Assembly (NCBI GenBank): GCA_034359265.1
Contig: CP136890.1
Coordinates: 89,491,501-89,555,500, forward strand
Source: Canna indica
Lineage: Eukaryota; Streptophyta; Magnoliopsida; Zingiberales; Cannaceae
Direction of reading: 5' to 3'
Length of the DNA stretch: 64,000 nucleotides
Shown here: positions 45,539-56,945 of the stretch, in pieces
Layout: the number at the start of each line of letters is the position of its first letter
Numbering within the stretch: the first letter of the stretch is position 1
Made by a program: the position numbers and the translations under genes
Notes under the pieces: generated by a model
Databases searched by the model: none
Seen by the model: only the letters and a program-made list of their open reading frames with translations
Told to the model about the DNA's origin: nothing

Positions 45539-48178
45539 CACTACTAGAACAATCGCTTTCACCAACGAGGCTCCCCGACGGCCGCCCGAGCCGTTAGAAA
45601 CATCCATGGTTTTTCGACGATCGCACAAGTCGTGGCCGATGTGACCACATCAGCAACGACTCTCATATATTCAGTTGTCTTAGCCCGTCGCTCATAGTCG
45701 ATGGTGCGCACGAGACGCGAAAAAAAATAAGTTATTAGCTACGGCTTAGAAAGTGATCAATGGGCCAACTTAACGGTGATATAATTAAGTAAGTCATTAG
45801 TCACGGCTATCAGCGGCTGTCGCTTATGAATTGATGACGAACACTAAGTGCAAAAATAAAAAAACAAATCACAAACGGCTTAGAGAGGACCACATCGGTT
45901 GTCGGTGATATAATAATTAAAGATCTACGATTTACCGACGGCTGACGATAACTTTTTTATTTGTGTTCGCACCCGATCTTTCCCTTTCTCCTTCTCTTAT
46001 TCTCTCTTGTTGTTGTCGCTACTGCCGTCACCGCCCGTTGTTACCAACACCCGCTGCTGCTGCTGCTGTCAGATCTCCGTCGATTCTGCCGCTCCTCTGC
46101 ATGTTTTGTCGTTCGTCCAAGGTATTCCGCTCTCTTTTACCCTCGTTGTTTTTTTTATTTCCGCGGGCCACTAGCTATGCCTGGCCACCATCCAGTGTCG
46201 GCAACTAGATGGTCGCCGACACTCGAGAACGACGCCGACGTCTACACATTGGCGTTGGATTTGGCGCCGAAACATTCGGCCCCAACTTGATGAAATAGTA
46301 GCCGATAATGCTACCGGCTACTGTAGATTAGGGTTATTTAATCCTAATCTTTTAATTAGGTTTAATGTAGTTTGATTAGGGCTACATTAAACCCTATTAA
46401 TTTTTTATTATTTTTTATGTTAATTAATTAATGTTATATAGTTTGATTATATGATTAATGTGTTAATTAGTTTAGATTAGTTTAATTAGTTTGATTGTAT
46501 GATTAATTAGTTTAGATTAGTTTAATTAGTTAGATTAGTTTAATGTTAGTATTAGGTGTTAATGAAATTAGTTTGATACCACGAGTTAATTCAGAACATC
46601 GATCAACACCTAAGGATGCGCGCCAACGTTCACTATGGACTTGCGCCGGAATCGTCCACTGTCAACTCGCACCAACATCCACAAATTTAAAAAATAATAA
46701 TGACAAGTTGATACAATTCATGTACGCATCGACGAGTCGGAATATGATTTGCAAAAATCTTTTGCGTGCATAAGCTTCGTATGGTATGTATAATTTTCTT
46801 ACTTTTAATTAAATTATATATTATGTACAATTATACTAATATATTTGTTTTCTAATGTTAGACGCAGGTGGAGGAGGATGGCATCATTCATCGCCCCTCG
46901 CTGATGGAGGTGTTTGAGTGCACTCATCGTCGACGACATGGGGCGGGGGAGTACGTCGATAGGAGGGCCGCGGTCATCGTGGTAAGTATATATTTGTTTT
47001 ACGCAATTTTTATTTATAATTTATATATATAGTTAACGAAATTATGAAACAAAAAATGAACTCATGTTGGAAACATACACGAGTACCGCACTAGAGTGCG
47101 GAGGAACGTCGTAGGGTGTCTTTGACCCTGTAGCGTGGGTCGATATTGCAGGTGGCTAGGAGCACGGTCGTATTTATGGCTTTGCCGACAGTGGCCATGC
47201 ACGAGTCGTGTTAGGGCCACTTGGGGCGCCGACCTCTCCCATTGCGAGTGAGCGGCCCTCCACACCCCGGACGCAGGACTAGAGCCGGATCATGACCTTG
47301 GAGTCTGAGCTTACACAATAGGCAATCGATGGAGGAGCAGAGACAGACGATCGAGGAGCTGACACAAACGAATGACAAGTTGAGACGGACGATGTATGCA
47401 CATAGACAGATGATGGAGAACATGTCGGCGCTCCCGAGTCCCGACTCATGTTGCATCTCACTTCGGCATTCATATACCTCAAATGTCCGAGCCGTACATC
47501 CTTCTCCACCCAATCGACATTCCACACCTAGTCATTGTCGATTTCGTCGTCTCATCTTCCACCGCCTCCATCGCATCCGTGAGATTTTTGTTTTAGTGTA
47601 TTTTGATTACATTTTGATACTTGTTACATGTTGATACTCGTTTGATATTTCGATATAGCCTATGTATGAGGTTTAGATTGCATCTTAAGTTGTGTTGTTG
47701 CTTGTATATTGTGTTTGTGTGGTTGTAATTGGTTGTTTTTGTATATTATATCATGTGAAAATTGATGTATATAGAAAATTTTAAAATTTTAAATTTTTTC
47801 AGTTACAGGATATAATGTCAGCGACGGCTTATCAACGGTTGACCTTCATTAAGTCGTCGCTAAAAGCATATCGTAACTGGTTGATGGCAAGTTATCACAG
47901 TTGATAATAGTATCAAGGATGGCTCCGAGCCATTGCTGATAGTTAAATGTGAGTGATAGCCGTTTTGGATCGTTGCTGATGGATTTACATTAGCGATAGC
48001 TCTAGCGGCTGTTGTTGCATGATAATTACTTGTGACGGTCGCCTCGCGCTGTCACAAGTTACACGAGACATGCACATAAGCGACGACTCATTGCAACGGC
48101 ACAAGTCGTCTGTGATAGTCATTACCGACAGTTCAGCAACGAGGTTAGTCGTCGATGACAACGACTATTCTAGTAGTG
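45539..48178 (+). mobile_element. CACTA element 1, complete, with TTA duplications
   Basis: Ends CACTACTAGAACAATCG and (inverted) CACTACTAGAATAGTCG, flanked by TTA at 45536-45538 and 48179-48181. A 2640-bp non-autonomous element. Both ends have subterminal motifs around GACGGC...GCCGTT and GCGACGGCTT. The interior keeps a broken 3' part of a Transposase_24-type gene in plus orientation. No TNP2 transposase. Confidence 0.93.
46863..47530 (+). pseudogene. Transposase_24-type gene relic in CACTA element 1
   Basis: The segment 46863-46981, ending at a GTAAGT donor, reads RPSLMEVFECTHRRRHGAGEYV, matching the middle exon in CACTA element 3. The stretch 47090-47290 contains VAWVDIAGG and GRIYGFADSGHARVVLGPLG, matching the last exon there, with stops in between. 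Upstream exons are missing. Confidence 0.75.
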
Positions 48179-48751
48179 TTAGTTATTTTTCAAGCTCGCA
48201 AGTCAAATGTGTTATGATTTTGATTTATTATATACTTGTAAATATTTTCATCGACAAAAATACAACAATTAATCGAATATTAGAGAGGAATTTAATTAAT
48301 TAGTAGAAAGTACATAATGAAAAATAATAAAATAATTTTGCCATATCGATGCACCATAGGTGCAAAATTGTACACAACAAAACATTTATAATTATTGATC
48401 TGTTTACATATGGATCGCTACGTCGTTACATTCTATTTAGGATTAGGAATAGGCGTAATCGGACCTGCTTTTGACATATCTATCGGTATTTGGTTGGGTA
48501 CCATATTCACTTCTTTTTGGGGCTTCTATTGAATCGAGAAATAGGTTTGATTGTACATCTTTTTGATATATATTTTTGATATATATAAGGTATCCTCCGG
48601 ATAATTCAAATCGAAGCAATTTGATGTCTGACCCGGGCCTATATGACATGACCGATCGATAGAAATACTCCAACACTCCACCTTTGTCATATATTCCATA
48701 TATCACATTAGATAGATATCATATTCATGGAATATGATTCCCTTTCAAGAT

Positions 48752-48832
48752 GCCTTGATGGTGAAACGGTAGACATGCGAGACTCAAAATCTCGTGCTAA
48801 AGAGCGTGGAGGTTCGAGTCCTCTTCAAGGCA
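48752..48832 (+). tRNA. trnL-CAA: tRNA-Leu(CAA), plastid type
   Basis: Full class II cloverleaf: acceptor GCCTTGA pairs with TCAAGGC, the anticodon loop CTCAAAA gives CAA, a long variable arm is present, and GGTTCGAGTCC forms the T arm. The discriminator base is A. No intron. It lies in nuclear transposon-rich DNA, so it is a transferred copy. Two positions in the D-arm region (AAACGG, ACATGCG) differ, as I remember it, from the usual plastid AAATGG and ACACGCG. Expression is doubtful. Confidence 0.9.
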
Positions 48833-48836
48833 TAAT

Positions 48837-48869
48837 ATTGAGAATGCTCATTCAATGAGCATTCTCAAT
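48837..48869. repeat. perfect 16-bp stem hairpin after the tRNA
   Basis: ATTGAGAATGCTCATT and AATGAGCATTCTCAAT around a single C. Confidence 0.85.
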
Positions 48870-48885
48870 GACATCTTTTAGTGAG

Positions 48886-49691
48886 CCGTTCCACCTCTTC
48901 TGTGCATGGCGACCTACCTTCTTGTTGTATATTATGAAGTATTTTAAAAGGCTTTAGTCCCACATCACATAATATTATTTTTCTAAAGAGATAATGATAA
49001 CTATAAATGATGTTTATTTTGAGATAATTTTCTTTTTACCATGTTTTATACGTGAAACTCTCTTGCCTTTTCTCCACATCCTTATCCTCCACGATTCATT
49101 CGTGACGACGAATTCTCAGCTTTCATTCATTATCACGAATTTTATTATCTCTGTCACATTCTATTTGCCCTATAAATAGACGTAGTTATAGAGCATGTAC
49201 ACAACATCTACTACATCTTATTCCTCCGTCGCTTCTTTTCTCCCTCTCTGCTATAACGTTGGGTTTTACTTTTTGCTGCTTCTTGCTCCTATTCATCAGA
49301 AGGGCTCGTTGAATCCTGAGAGATACGTCGGCAGACGAATAAATCCTTAATGACAATGTCAAGGACACGCTTCGAACATCACATATACGTCCATATTTCC
49401 CAACACTTGTTAGCGTCCTCTCCTGATGAAGCCCACTGCCAAACATTGCACCTTGTAACAAAGCATCATCCTCTTTCACTACAATTTCAAATAAAGCCCC
49501 CTGACTTCCATATAATTATTATCTCAAGTACTCCCAAATCCTAATGGGTTTAATTAAGTCCTAAAGGATTACCACCCTTCCAAGTCAATTTCAATAGATC
49601 TATCTACTTTGCACAACATCCAAGCGTAAGGCAAACTTCTTTGAATAACAACCCAATGAATGACAACTCTCATGGTTACTAGCTTAATTGA
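48886..49691. other. unassigned block with promoter-like features
   Basis: Holds GGCTTTAGTCCCACATCACA at about 48.95 kb and TATAAATAGA at 49171. This arrangement occurs in some plant LTRs and small-RNA promoters. No LTR boundaries or RNA gene are recognised. It separates the plastid block from the truncated CACTA element 2. Confidence 0.4.
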
Positions 49692-50427
49692 CGATTTCTA
49701 GCCGCATTCCGAGAAACCTCCTGCCATCGATCCGTCGACCATATTCCCACGAGCTGGTCCCATATATCCGGAGTAATCCAATCGGGGTCGTATCCCCGAG
49801 TCTCCGCAATGTTAGTGGTCCCAGCTCGTGCCATCGCTTGGGACCGAGCCTGCCCCAGCTGCCCGTTGTACCTCGCACGGGAAATAGCCTCCCAGGCAGC
49901 GTAAATGAATGGCCTCTGGTCCTCGGCCCATGTAAAGCGAGCCTGAAAAATAATAATATCAGTACCAACATTAATCATCATGCATGTAAAAAAATAATAA
50001 TACGTGCCTCAAACTCGCGCCATAACATGTCGACGTGCTCGCTAGGCACATGAGACCACGTAGGCCATGCCCCGTGCATGTATCGTCGAATAGTAGAAGA
50101 AATGCTCCTCGACACTTCTTCTTGCTCGAACCTGCACAACAAAAATAAATTTTAATATTATATTATGATATAATGAATTTGTAATGATACATAATTCATG
50201 ATATATTACCGCTCCCCAATCACGCTAATCAATCTACGTGACTCTGTGGCTAGTGGAGGCTGCCACCTGTTCGGCCCGCGTGGCCGCCTGCGTCTGGATG
50301 TACTAGCCTCGGCAGTATCATCGGCATGAGGACCAGCAACAGGAGGATCAGCAGCATGAGTAAGTGTAGGAGTCTCACCGATCGGAGACTCTGAAGCTCT
50401 CCTACGACGATAACCACGACCAGACAT
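49692..50427 (-). pseudogene. Transposase_24-type gene of CACTA element 2, 3' truncated
   Basis: Exons (minus) are about 50427-50210 (start MSGRGYRRRRASES), 50131 to about 50010 (FEQEEVSRSISS... to HVDMLWREFEA) and about 49954-49692 (ARFTWAEDQRPFIYAAW, TPDIWDQLVGIWSTDRWQEV, SRNAARNR). The W...W...S-N-R pattern is that of the En/Spm accessory protein family (PF03004-like). Element 3 carries the same gene with two further exons; here the sequence ends at the truncation point. No stop codons are seen in the remaining exons, unlike in element 3. Confidence 0.75.
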
Positions 50428-50502
50428 ATCTGTCGAATAGACATAGAATCATATTATTGTATAAATAGTATATATATATTTAATAAAATATATACTTTAT
50501 AA

Positions 50503-51446
50503 TTATTCCTCATCATCTGAATAATAGTCTTCGAATTCTTCCTCTTCTTCCTCTTCTTCCTCTTCTTCATCTTCTTCATCTCCAGCTTTCTCAATTTCAT
50601 GATCGTCATCATCAGCATATTCAACTTCTAATTGAATTGACGTTGTGTCTGCATCCTCGAGTATTGGAATAATACGATCTACAGCAGGAGGATCATCTTC
50701 TTGATAGAAACCATGTGTGATATCAGGTATCAGCTCATTTTCTCCTACTATCGGATCAATTTTTCCTCTACCTTTTGTCTTACAGACTACACGCCAATCT
50801 GCTCTATCTTTATTTCGAGCTGGATACTTCGCGTAATATACTTGTTCGGCTTGTGATGCCAATATAAAAGGCTCATTTGCTGCCAATTTAGATTTGTAAT
50901 TAACCTCAACAAGTTTATATTTTGGATGAACTTTCATGCCCCTTTCTGTTGTATCGAACCAATGACATCTAAATAGAATAACTGATTTCAAGCCGAAGTA
51001 GTGCAACTCCAACACTTCTTCCACCAGTCCATAAAAATTCATATTACATTCAACATAGGTTGTCCCTTTCACACAGACCCCAGCATTCATCGTCTTCTTT
51101 GTAAATGCATATTCAACCGTGTGAAATTTATACCCATTAACAAAATATCCGATGTCTGAACGACAGGATTGCTCGACGTCCCGACTTCACGTGACTCCCC
51201 GTAACAAGTCCATAGAAAATATCTTGGTGCAAATCCTTTGCTATATAGATGCAGAGTGACAGTCTCCCGATCCAAAAATCGTCCATTCGAACAAATGCAG
51301 CACAGACATCGGATTTAATCACCGATGCTAATAAAATTCTGATTCGAATAGGCGAAATTTAGGAAGTACGTTACGCCTAATCGAAACTCATTCGTTAAAG
51401 CTCCACGATGAAGACGTCGGTACATCCAACTTCGATCAGCCGACAT
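50503..51446 (-). pseudogene. TNP2-type CACTA transposase remnant with internal deletion
   Basis: The minus strand starts at 51446 with a transposase-associated domain: SADRSWMYRRLHRGALTNEF, a CCICSNGRFLDRETVTLHLY stretch, and one in-frame TAA before it. At about 51150 it jumps into the C-terminal DUF4216 part (GVCVKGTTYVECNMN, EVLELHYFGLKSVILFRCHW, EPFILASQAEQVYYAKYP), which is in another frame. The tail is a run of Glu and Asp ending YYSDDEE. The catalytic Transposase_21 region present in element 3 is missing, so no active transposase is made. Confidence 0.85.
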
Positions 51447-51530
51447 GATTCTGTCAATCAATGACAATTTCTTTGGTTAATGTCTTTAGGTGAGATTGTC
51501 CTATTCCATTCGGGATTTATGTTATTTATA

Positions 51531-51698
51531 TTGCACTAAGTACTTATTTTAACCGTTAACTTCATTCTAAATTTTGGCAGCATCTCCCTACAGTTCTCCG
51601 AATACGCATATCATCTGGGCGCGTATCGGAGAACAAGAGAGATGTTGTTGAAATTTAGAATAATTAGTTAACAGTTAAAATAAAAACGTAAGTGCAGT
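51531..51698. repeat. imperfect ~75-bp inverted repeat upstream of the CACTA 2 transposase
   Basis: Arms TTATTTTAACCGTTAAC...GTTCTCCGAATACGC and GCGTATCGGAGAAC...GTTAACAGTTAAAATAA around a ~12-nt loop. It lies about 85 bp before the transposase start. Confidence 0.8.
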
Positions 51699-51904
51699 AC
51701 AAATAATTATATTTCCAAATTATCCAATCAGGGACAATTCAAGAATTGTACGTCGTATAAAAGATCATCTACTTCTTTTACACGAACATACAATCCCCGA
51801 ACGGATCTAAGGTTTTGCTAAATCATATCCGACTCGTCGATGCGTACGTGAAACATATCAACTCGTCGGATGGATGATTATTTTCTAAATGTTTTGAGAC
51901 AGTT

Positions 51905-52083
51905 CGAGTCCATATTGGATAATTCCGACACGAGTCCAAATTCGACGATTTCGGCAAGAGTCTGAAGTGGACGATTCCGGCGCGCGTCCGAAGTGAACCA
52001 TTCCGGCGCGCGTCCAAAGTGGACGATTCCGGCGCACGTTCGAAATGGACGATTTTGGCGCGCGTCCGAAGTGGACAATTCCG
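51905..52083. repeat. 26-bp tandem repeats in CACTA element 2
   Basis: About seven units of the form GTCCGAAGTGGACGATTCCG plus GCGCGC, decaying leftwards. Subterminal repeats in this position serve as transposase binding sites in known CACTA elements. CACTA element 1 keeps a weak trace near 46.61-46.68 kb. Confidence 0.8.
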
Positions 52084-52723
52084 AAATTAATCTAAACCCT
52101 AAAAATTAATCTAAACCTTAATAATTAATCTAACAAATTAAATAATTAAATAATTAATCTAAATAATTAATTAACAATTAATTAATAATTAAAAAAATAT
52201 TTAAATCTACAAATTCCGGCGCCGGAGTCAGGTGGACTCCGGCGCCAGCGTACAGTGGCCGGACACACTGTCCGGCCATTGTACAAGGTCCGGCGGCGGC
52301 CATCGGCCGACCGCTGTCGGCCGAAACCCTATTTTTAGGGTTTCGGTCGGATTTCCCGCCGGCCGCAACGGGAAGAGACGGCCGGTCAGCGATGTATACC
52401 TGAAAGTGTCGGCAGCAGCGGGAGGAGGAAGAGGGGTCGTCGGCGTCGGCAGCGGCGGCGGGAGGAGGAGGCGGCGGCGGCAGCAGCGGGAGGAAGAAGG
52501 GGGGCGGCGCGATCTGTGACCTATATAAACTTATCAGCAACGGCTCACTCGCCCGTTAGAAAGCCGTTGCTGATAAGTTATCATCAGCAACGGCTCACTT
52601 GTCCGTAAGGAAGCCGTTGCAGATACAACATATCTACAACGGCTCGGGCGGCCGTAAGAATGCCGTTGCAAATAGCAACGGCTTGAGCGACCGTTGCTGA
52701 AGACTAAATTTCTAGTAGTGTCT

Positions 52724-52942
52724 AACACAGCCCAGAATCACACCCAAGTCGGCGACATGTGAGGCCTAGCCTAGTAGCGGCTCCACCCCATCACCTGAGC
52801 AGCCCTTTCTCACATAGGCTCCCTCACCATGTCTAGGACTAGGTCTTGCTCTGATACCATTTGTTACAACCCGCTTGATGGGATAGCTATCTCATCAACT
52901 TCATAGACCAAACCATTGGCCTAATTAAAATGGGGTATTACA
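52724..52942 (-). repeat. short LTR-like repeat with primer-binding site
   Basis: On the minus strand 52942-52862 starts TGTAATACCCC and ends GGTTGTAACA (81 bp). It is followed by AA and TGGTATCAGAGCAAG, a tRNA-Met-type primer site. The size suggests a miniature terminal-repeat retroelement (TRIM-like) cut by CACTA element 2. The second terminal repeat is not seen. Confidence 0.5.
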
Positions 52943-53380
52943 TTCGTAACATAGATTTGGTCTAATTCATGACGGTCCATTAACTCCGTCAATATGAACA
53001 TAACGTCATTTATTTTTTCGTGGACAAAGAGTTAACGGACCATCACGGATATGATAAAATTTGTGCTATGAGGCAAATATGTTGGACCAAATTCGTGCTA
53101 CGGGGCAAATATATAAAACCAAATCTATACTACGGGGCAAACATATAAGACTGAAAATTTCGAAATGAAACTTATGAGACCAAATATGTCAACGTGTATG
53201 AACGACGTTAGTCCACGTTGACAGAGAGTTAATGGACCGTCACGGATAGGATCAAATCTGTACTACAAAGCAAATTTATAGGACTGAAAATACCAAAATA
53301 AATTTTATATGATCAAAGTCCAAAAAATTAAAAACTTATATGATCAAATCTGCACTTTTTCTTTTTTTTTAAATATAAAC
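52943..53380. repeat. diverged short repeats (GTGCTACGGGGCAAATAT units)
   Basis: CAAATTNGTGCTANGGGGCAAATAT recurs at about 53.06-53.28 kb and GAGTTAACGGACCATCACGGAT at about 53.03 and 53.22 kb, partly inverted. No coding sequence. The element class is unclear. Confidence 0.5.
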
Positions 53381-53439
53381 AAACCACCAATTGCCCATGG
53401 TCACTCTGTTAAATGTAAATCATGCTTATGCTTTTATAG

Positions 53440-53715
53440 ATTTGTTTGTTTGGGTTACCGTTGGAGTTCCAAAATTCAGATTTGATTTCTCTAATTGCCA
53501 ACAATATTGGCAAAGTTATTTCAATTGGTGATCGCTCCTTGAACCTTAATAAATGATGTTATGTTCGAATTTGCATGGAGATTGATCTATTTATGCCACT
53601 CCAGCAAGAAGTGTGGATTAGTTTGTCTGGCCGTAAATTCTTTCAATCGATTACGTATGAAAATCTTAATTTTGTTTGTTATAAATATGAAGTTATTGGT
53701 CATTAGGAGGTGATG
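53440..53715 (+). pseudogene. LINE ORF1 scrap
   Basis: With frame changes it reads ICMEIDLFMPLQQEVWISLSG and ITYENLNFVCYKYEVIGH, the counterpart of VCVEIDLVLPIRQGVWISV and VYENLPTMCFQCDLIGH in the LINE at 56.4 kb. It is a decayed DUF4283/zinc-knuckle region. Confidence 0.75.
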
Positions 53716-55190
53716 TTTGTCAAAGTATTGGACATTGATGGATCATAAGAAAAGATGATTTTGGTATCATTAGAAAATTGTCTCTATGCTGAATCAAAGT
53801 TCTCCTAATACATAAACCAATCATATTTATTGCGAGACTATGGCAATCTACAATATTGTATAGCAGAACATAATTAAGAATGCTTACATGAAAACAAACT
53901 ATGGAATTCTGGCTCAAATTTTAAACGAGAATAAAGAGACTTATTCAAGTATTGCAAATTTATTGTGTAATATAATATCTTCAGTTACTTTGCACCCAAA
54001 TCATCTTGTAACAAAGTAGCTCACTACAAATATTAGGAGGATATGTCGAAAGTCTAATGTCTAGACTTCTACCAGACCACCTGAATTTGATGATCTTTAT
54101 AATGTAGTTTGTTTGATCCATATGTAGGCACCGTCTGATTGGCACAACTTAATTCATGCATGAAATTGTACTTCTCAAGAAATAGGCAAATGATTTCTTA
54201 TTTAGTTGACACACTTCCTGCATATTGTAGGAAGTATAATAACTTCTTCATTAAATGCAACTTTATGCAAAACATAAGAAATAGCTTACCTAGAGGATCC
54301 TAGGTAAGTTGTAATTTCTGCATTGTATTTTTTTAAAAAAAATTAATATTGATTTCACATTTGCATTTAACGTGGAATTTATCATTTATGTTGTTAATAT
54401 TATGAGATTACATATTCATTGAATTCTTCACATTTTTATTTTATTTTATTTTATTTAGCAAAAATATAATTTTTCATATTAATTATAAATAGAAATTATT
54501 TTTTCTATATAATAAAATATATATTGTGTTAATTATATATGCAAAAAAATATTATATATATATATATTACAATATAAATTTACAAATAAAAATTATTTTT
54601 TCATATATATACTAATACATATAAATTAAAATATTAATTTATAAAAGAAGAATATATTGATCATTTCATATGTACTTCCTAGGAAGTACTCATGTCAACC
54701 AAACATATTGTATGTGAAAAATTACACTTTCTATAAATTAAGTTATTGTCAACCAAACATTTTTAGGTACTTTTCGAAAAATATATATGAGAAATTAATT
54801 CATGAGAATTATAATTTTTTGCAGAAATTTACTTTCCATATTAACAATTAGATAAGTCCCTTAATTTTTACATCAAATCAATTTTGATCCGAAAAAAATA
54901 GTTATCAATTAGATAAGTCCCTTGTTTTTTTTAACAAAGATAAAAAAAAATTACAATATATGATCTTATTAAGGTTCGAATCCTAAATCTCTAGATAATA
55001 TACAATATGTTGTTATCAACTATGATACTCACAATTGGCAGATAAGTCCCTTAAATTTGTCTTATTAATTTTTCATAAAATATATAATACACCAAAAATG
55101 GTGGTGCCTCCAGATTAATCAATTAGGGGAAAATGTGAGTAAACAAGTAAAAAAGTGTTGCGCTAACGAGAAAAGATATCATGTGTAGGG
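53716..55190. other. very AT-rich spacer
   Basis: No gene. Long A/T tracts, especially 54.3-54.65 kb. Confidence 0.5.
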
Positions 55191-55640
55191 GTGGGAACAG
55201 GCCAGGTCAGGCCTATATGGTAGAAAATTGGCCTGGGCTGACTTGTGGCATGTTATAGGCTTAAATTTTGACCTGAGCCTGACCTGTTCATTGACCTGGT
55301 CTAGCATGTGGCCTGATAACGAAACATGCTTCCAATATAAAATATTGGTTTGGCCTGTGGCCCGTGGCCTGTGTTTTAATAAATTAAAATAATATTAATT
55401 ATTATATTAAAATAATTTTAATGTAAATATGTAATAAAATAATATTTTATATTTTATATATTTATATATACATCACCTCAACAGGCCCAGACCGATCTAT
55501 CGGGGTCAATAGGCTTTAAATTGAATCTGGACCTGACCTGATAAAGAAAATATGTTTATTTCAAAGTCTTGGCCTAGTTTATTTTTTAAACAGACCAGGC
55601 CAGACCAGACCATATACAGGCCAGACCACATGCCTCTAAT
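55190..55640. repeat. GGCCTGGCC-type repeat
   Basis: Dense AGGCC/GGCCTG motifs in both orientations (CAGGCCAGGTCAGGCC at the left, ACCAGGCCAGACCAGACC at the right). It belongs to the same kind as 23.49-23.95 kb but is more AT-rich. Confidence 0.5.
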
Positions 55641-56395
55641 CACGTGAGGGTGCCAGTGCTGGGACCGACGTGTCTATTAATTTGGCTTATATATGGTATA
55701 TCACAATTCATAATTGGCATATGGGACCGAATTATTCTTTTCATAAAATTGCACTTCAAATATATCTAAATCTGCTCCATCCATTCAATTAATTACACTT
55801 CATTCATATATATTATCTTATTCCCAATTATTAATAAGTTGAGCAACTAAATTATCACAAATTAAATTACGTGTGTATATATATATATATACACACGAGG
55901 GATCGACGGACTTGCATTGGGTCCTTAATGTATCATGAATAACCCTATAATTTAATAAGTCAAAATTGGTTCTTCTGCATACGAAAGAATGTCGCGTGCT
56001 ATGGGCGACTTTTCTCCCCTGCACCCCCCCGATTCACCCTCCGCCGCCGTCGAGATCCCCAGACCCCCCCGGATCCCTCTAGTCGTCTGATCTCTTCCTC
56101 GAGACCAACCTCACCAACGGTGGCTCCCACTTCATCCTCTCATCCGGTCCAAAACCGGCATCGTGGGCACAGATCCTCCGAACTGGAAACCCTAATTTCA
56201 AAATTAGGGTTTCATCTTATATTCTCTCCAAGATCCAATCGGTGACTTCTGATAGGGTTTTCTTCTCCTCTGAGCAAGCCCTAAACTTACAACCGACACT
56301 CGATTTAGAGCATTTTTTTTCTGTTTTCGTTTTGATTCGATTGAGTTGGCAAATCTTATGCTTACCGGTGGCCCCTTGACTTTCTGAGGAGATGT
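55641..56395. other. spacer and LINE 5' region
   Basis: AT-rich to about 55.97 kb, with a TATATATA palindrome near 55.87-55.90 kb. Then C-rich TCTCCCCTGCACCCCCCCG-type sequence, probably the 5' untranslated region of the LINE that follows. Confidence 0.5.
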
Positions 56396-56396
56396 T

Positions 56397-56945
56397 TTGA
56401 GATTGATACCGTGGAAACCTTTTTTTAGGCCGTGGGATGAACTGTTCACGACGGCTCCGATTTGGATTAGGTTTCACTCTCTACCTATTGAATTTTGGAA
56501 TTATGATTCAGTTTTCTCGATTGCTCAATGTTTCGGTAAAGTTCTTAGAATTGATTATCGCTCCTTTGACTTTGAACGTGGTCAATATTTAAGGGTCTGT
56601 GTTGAAATCGATCTTGTTTTACCTATCCGACAAGGAGTTTGGATCTCTGTTGACAACGCTGAGTTTTTTCAACCTATTGTTTACGAAAATCTCCCTACAA
56701 TGTGCTTTCAGTGTGATTTAATCGGACATCGTGAGTCCTCTTGTCCAATTCTTTTGAATTGTTCTTCTTCTATTTCGTCGGTTCCTCCGTTTGAGAATGT
56801 TGCTCCCGATTGTGCTTCTGATATCCCTATGGATCCGATTACGACCCCCTCGGTGGACCCTAAAATTGGCCTTGCGCCAGATCCGACGTGTGGTCTCTGG
56901 ATCCAAGTCCAACGCCGCAATCATGTGCGACGGGGGCCCTTGTAG
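56397..56945 (+). pseudogene. LINE ORF1 (DUF4283 and zinc knuckle)
   Basis: A 182-codon stretch: WIRFHSLPIEFWNYDSVFSI, IDYRSFDFERGQYLRVCVEI, then CFQCDLIGHRESSC, a CCHC knuckle (CX2CX4HX4C). The frame starts upstream of 56397 in the same or a neighbouring frame. It is an RNA-binding protein of plant LINEs. It ends at a TAG soon after the junction with ORF2 sequence. Confidence 0.8.

Larger units (their letters stand above)
48410..48885. other. plastid-derived DNA block (NUPT)
   Basis: Contains a complete plastid-type tRNA-Leu(CAA) and flanks with plastid-like composition. The sequence around the tRNA, including the CATTCAATGAGCATTC hairpin after it, has the look of plastid DNA near trnL-CAA. 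The left limit is uncertain. Confidence 0.65.
49692..52720 (-). mobile_element. CACTA element 2, left end lost, internally deleted
   Basis: The right end reads (inverted) CACTACTAGAAATTTAG and is preceded by subterminal CAGCAACGGCTC...GCCGTTGCTGAT motifs (about 52.53-52.71 kb). Orientation is minus, with the transposase start at the right. Similarity with CACTA element 3 stops abruptly at about 49692, so the left terminus is missing. Relative to element 3 the transposase has an internal deletion joined at about 51150. No flanking duplication can be checked. Confidence 0.88.

Noticed and set aside
48950..48972. GTCCCACATCA as an upstream element of a small nuclear RNA or 7SL gene
   Set aside because: No matching TATA spacing and no recognisable snRNA or 7SL sequence follows. 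Similar words occur in plant LTRs.
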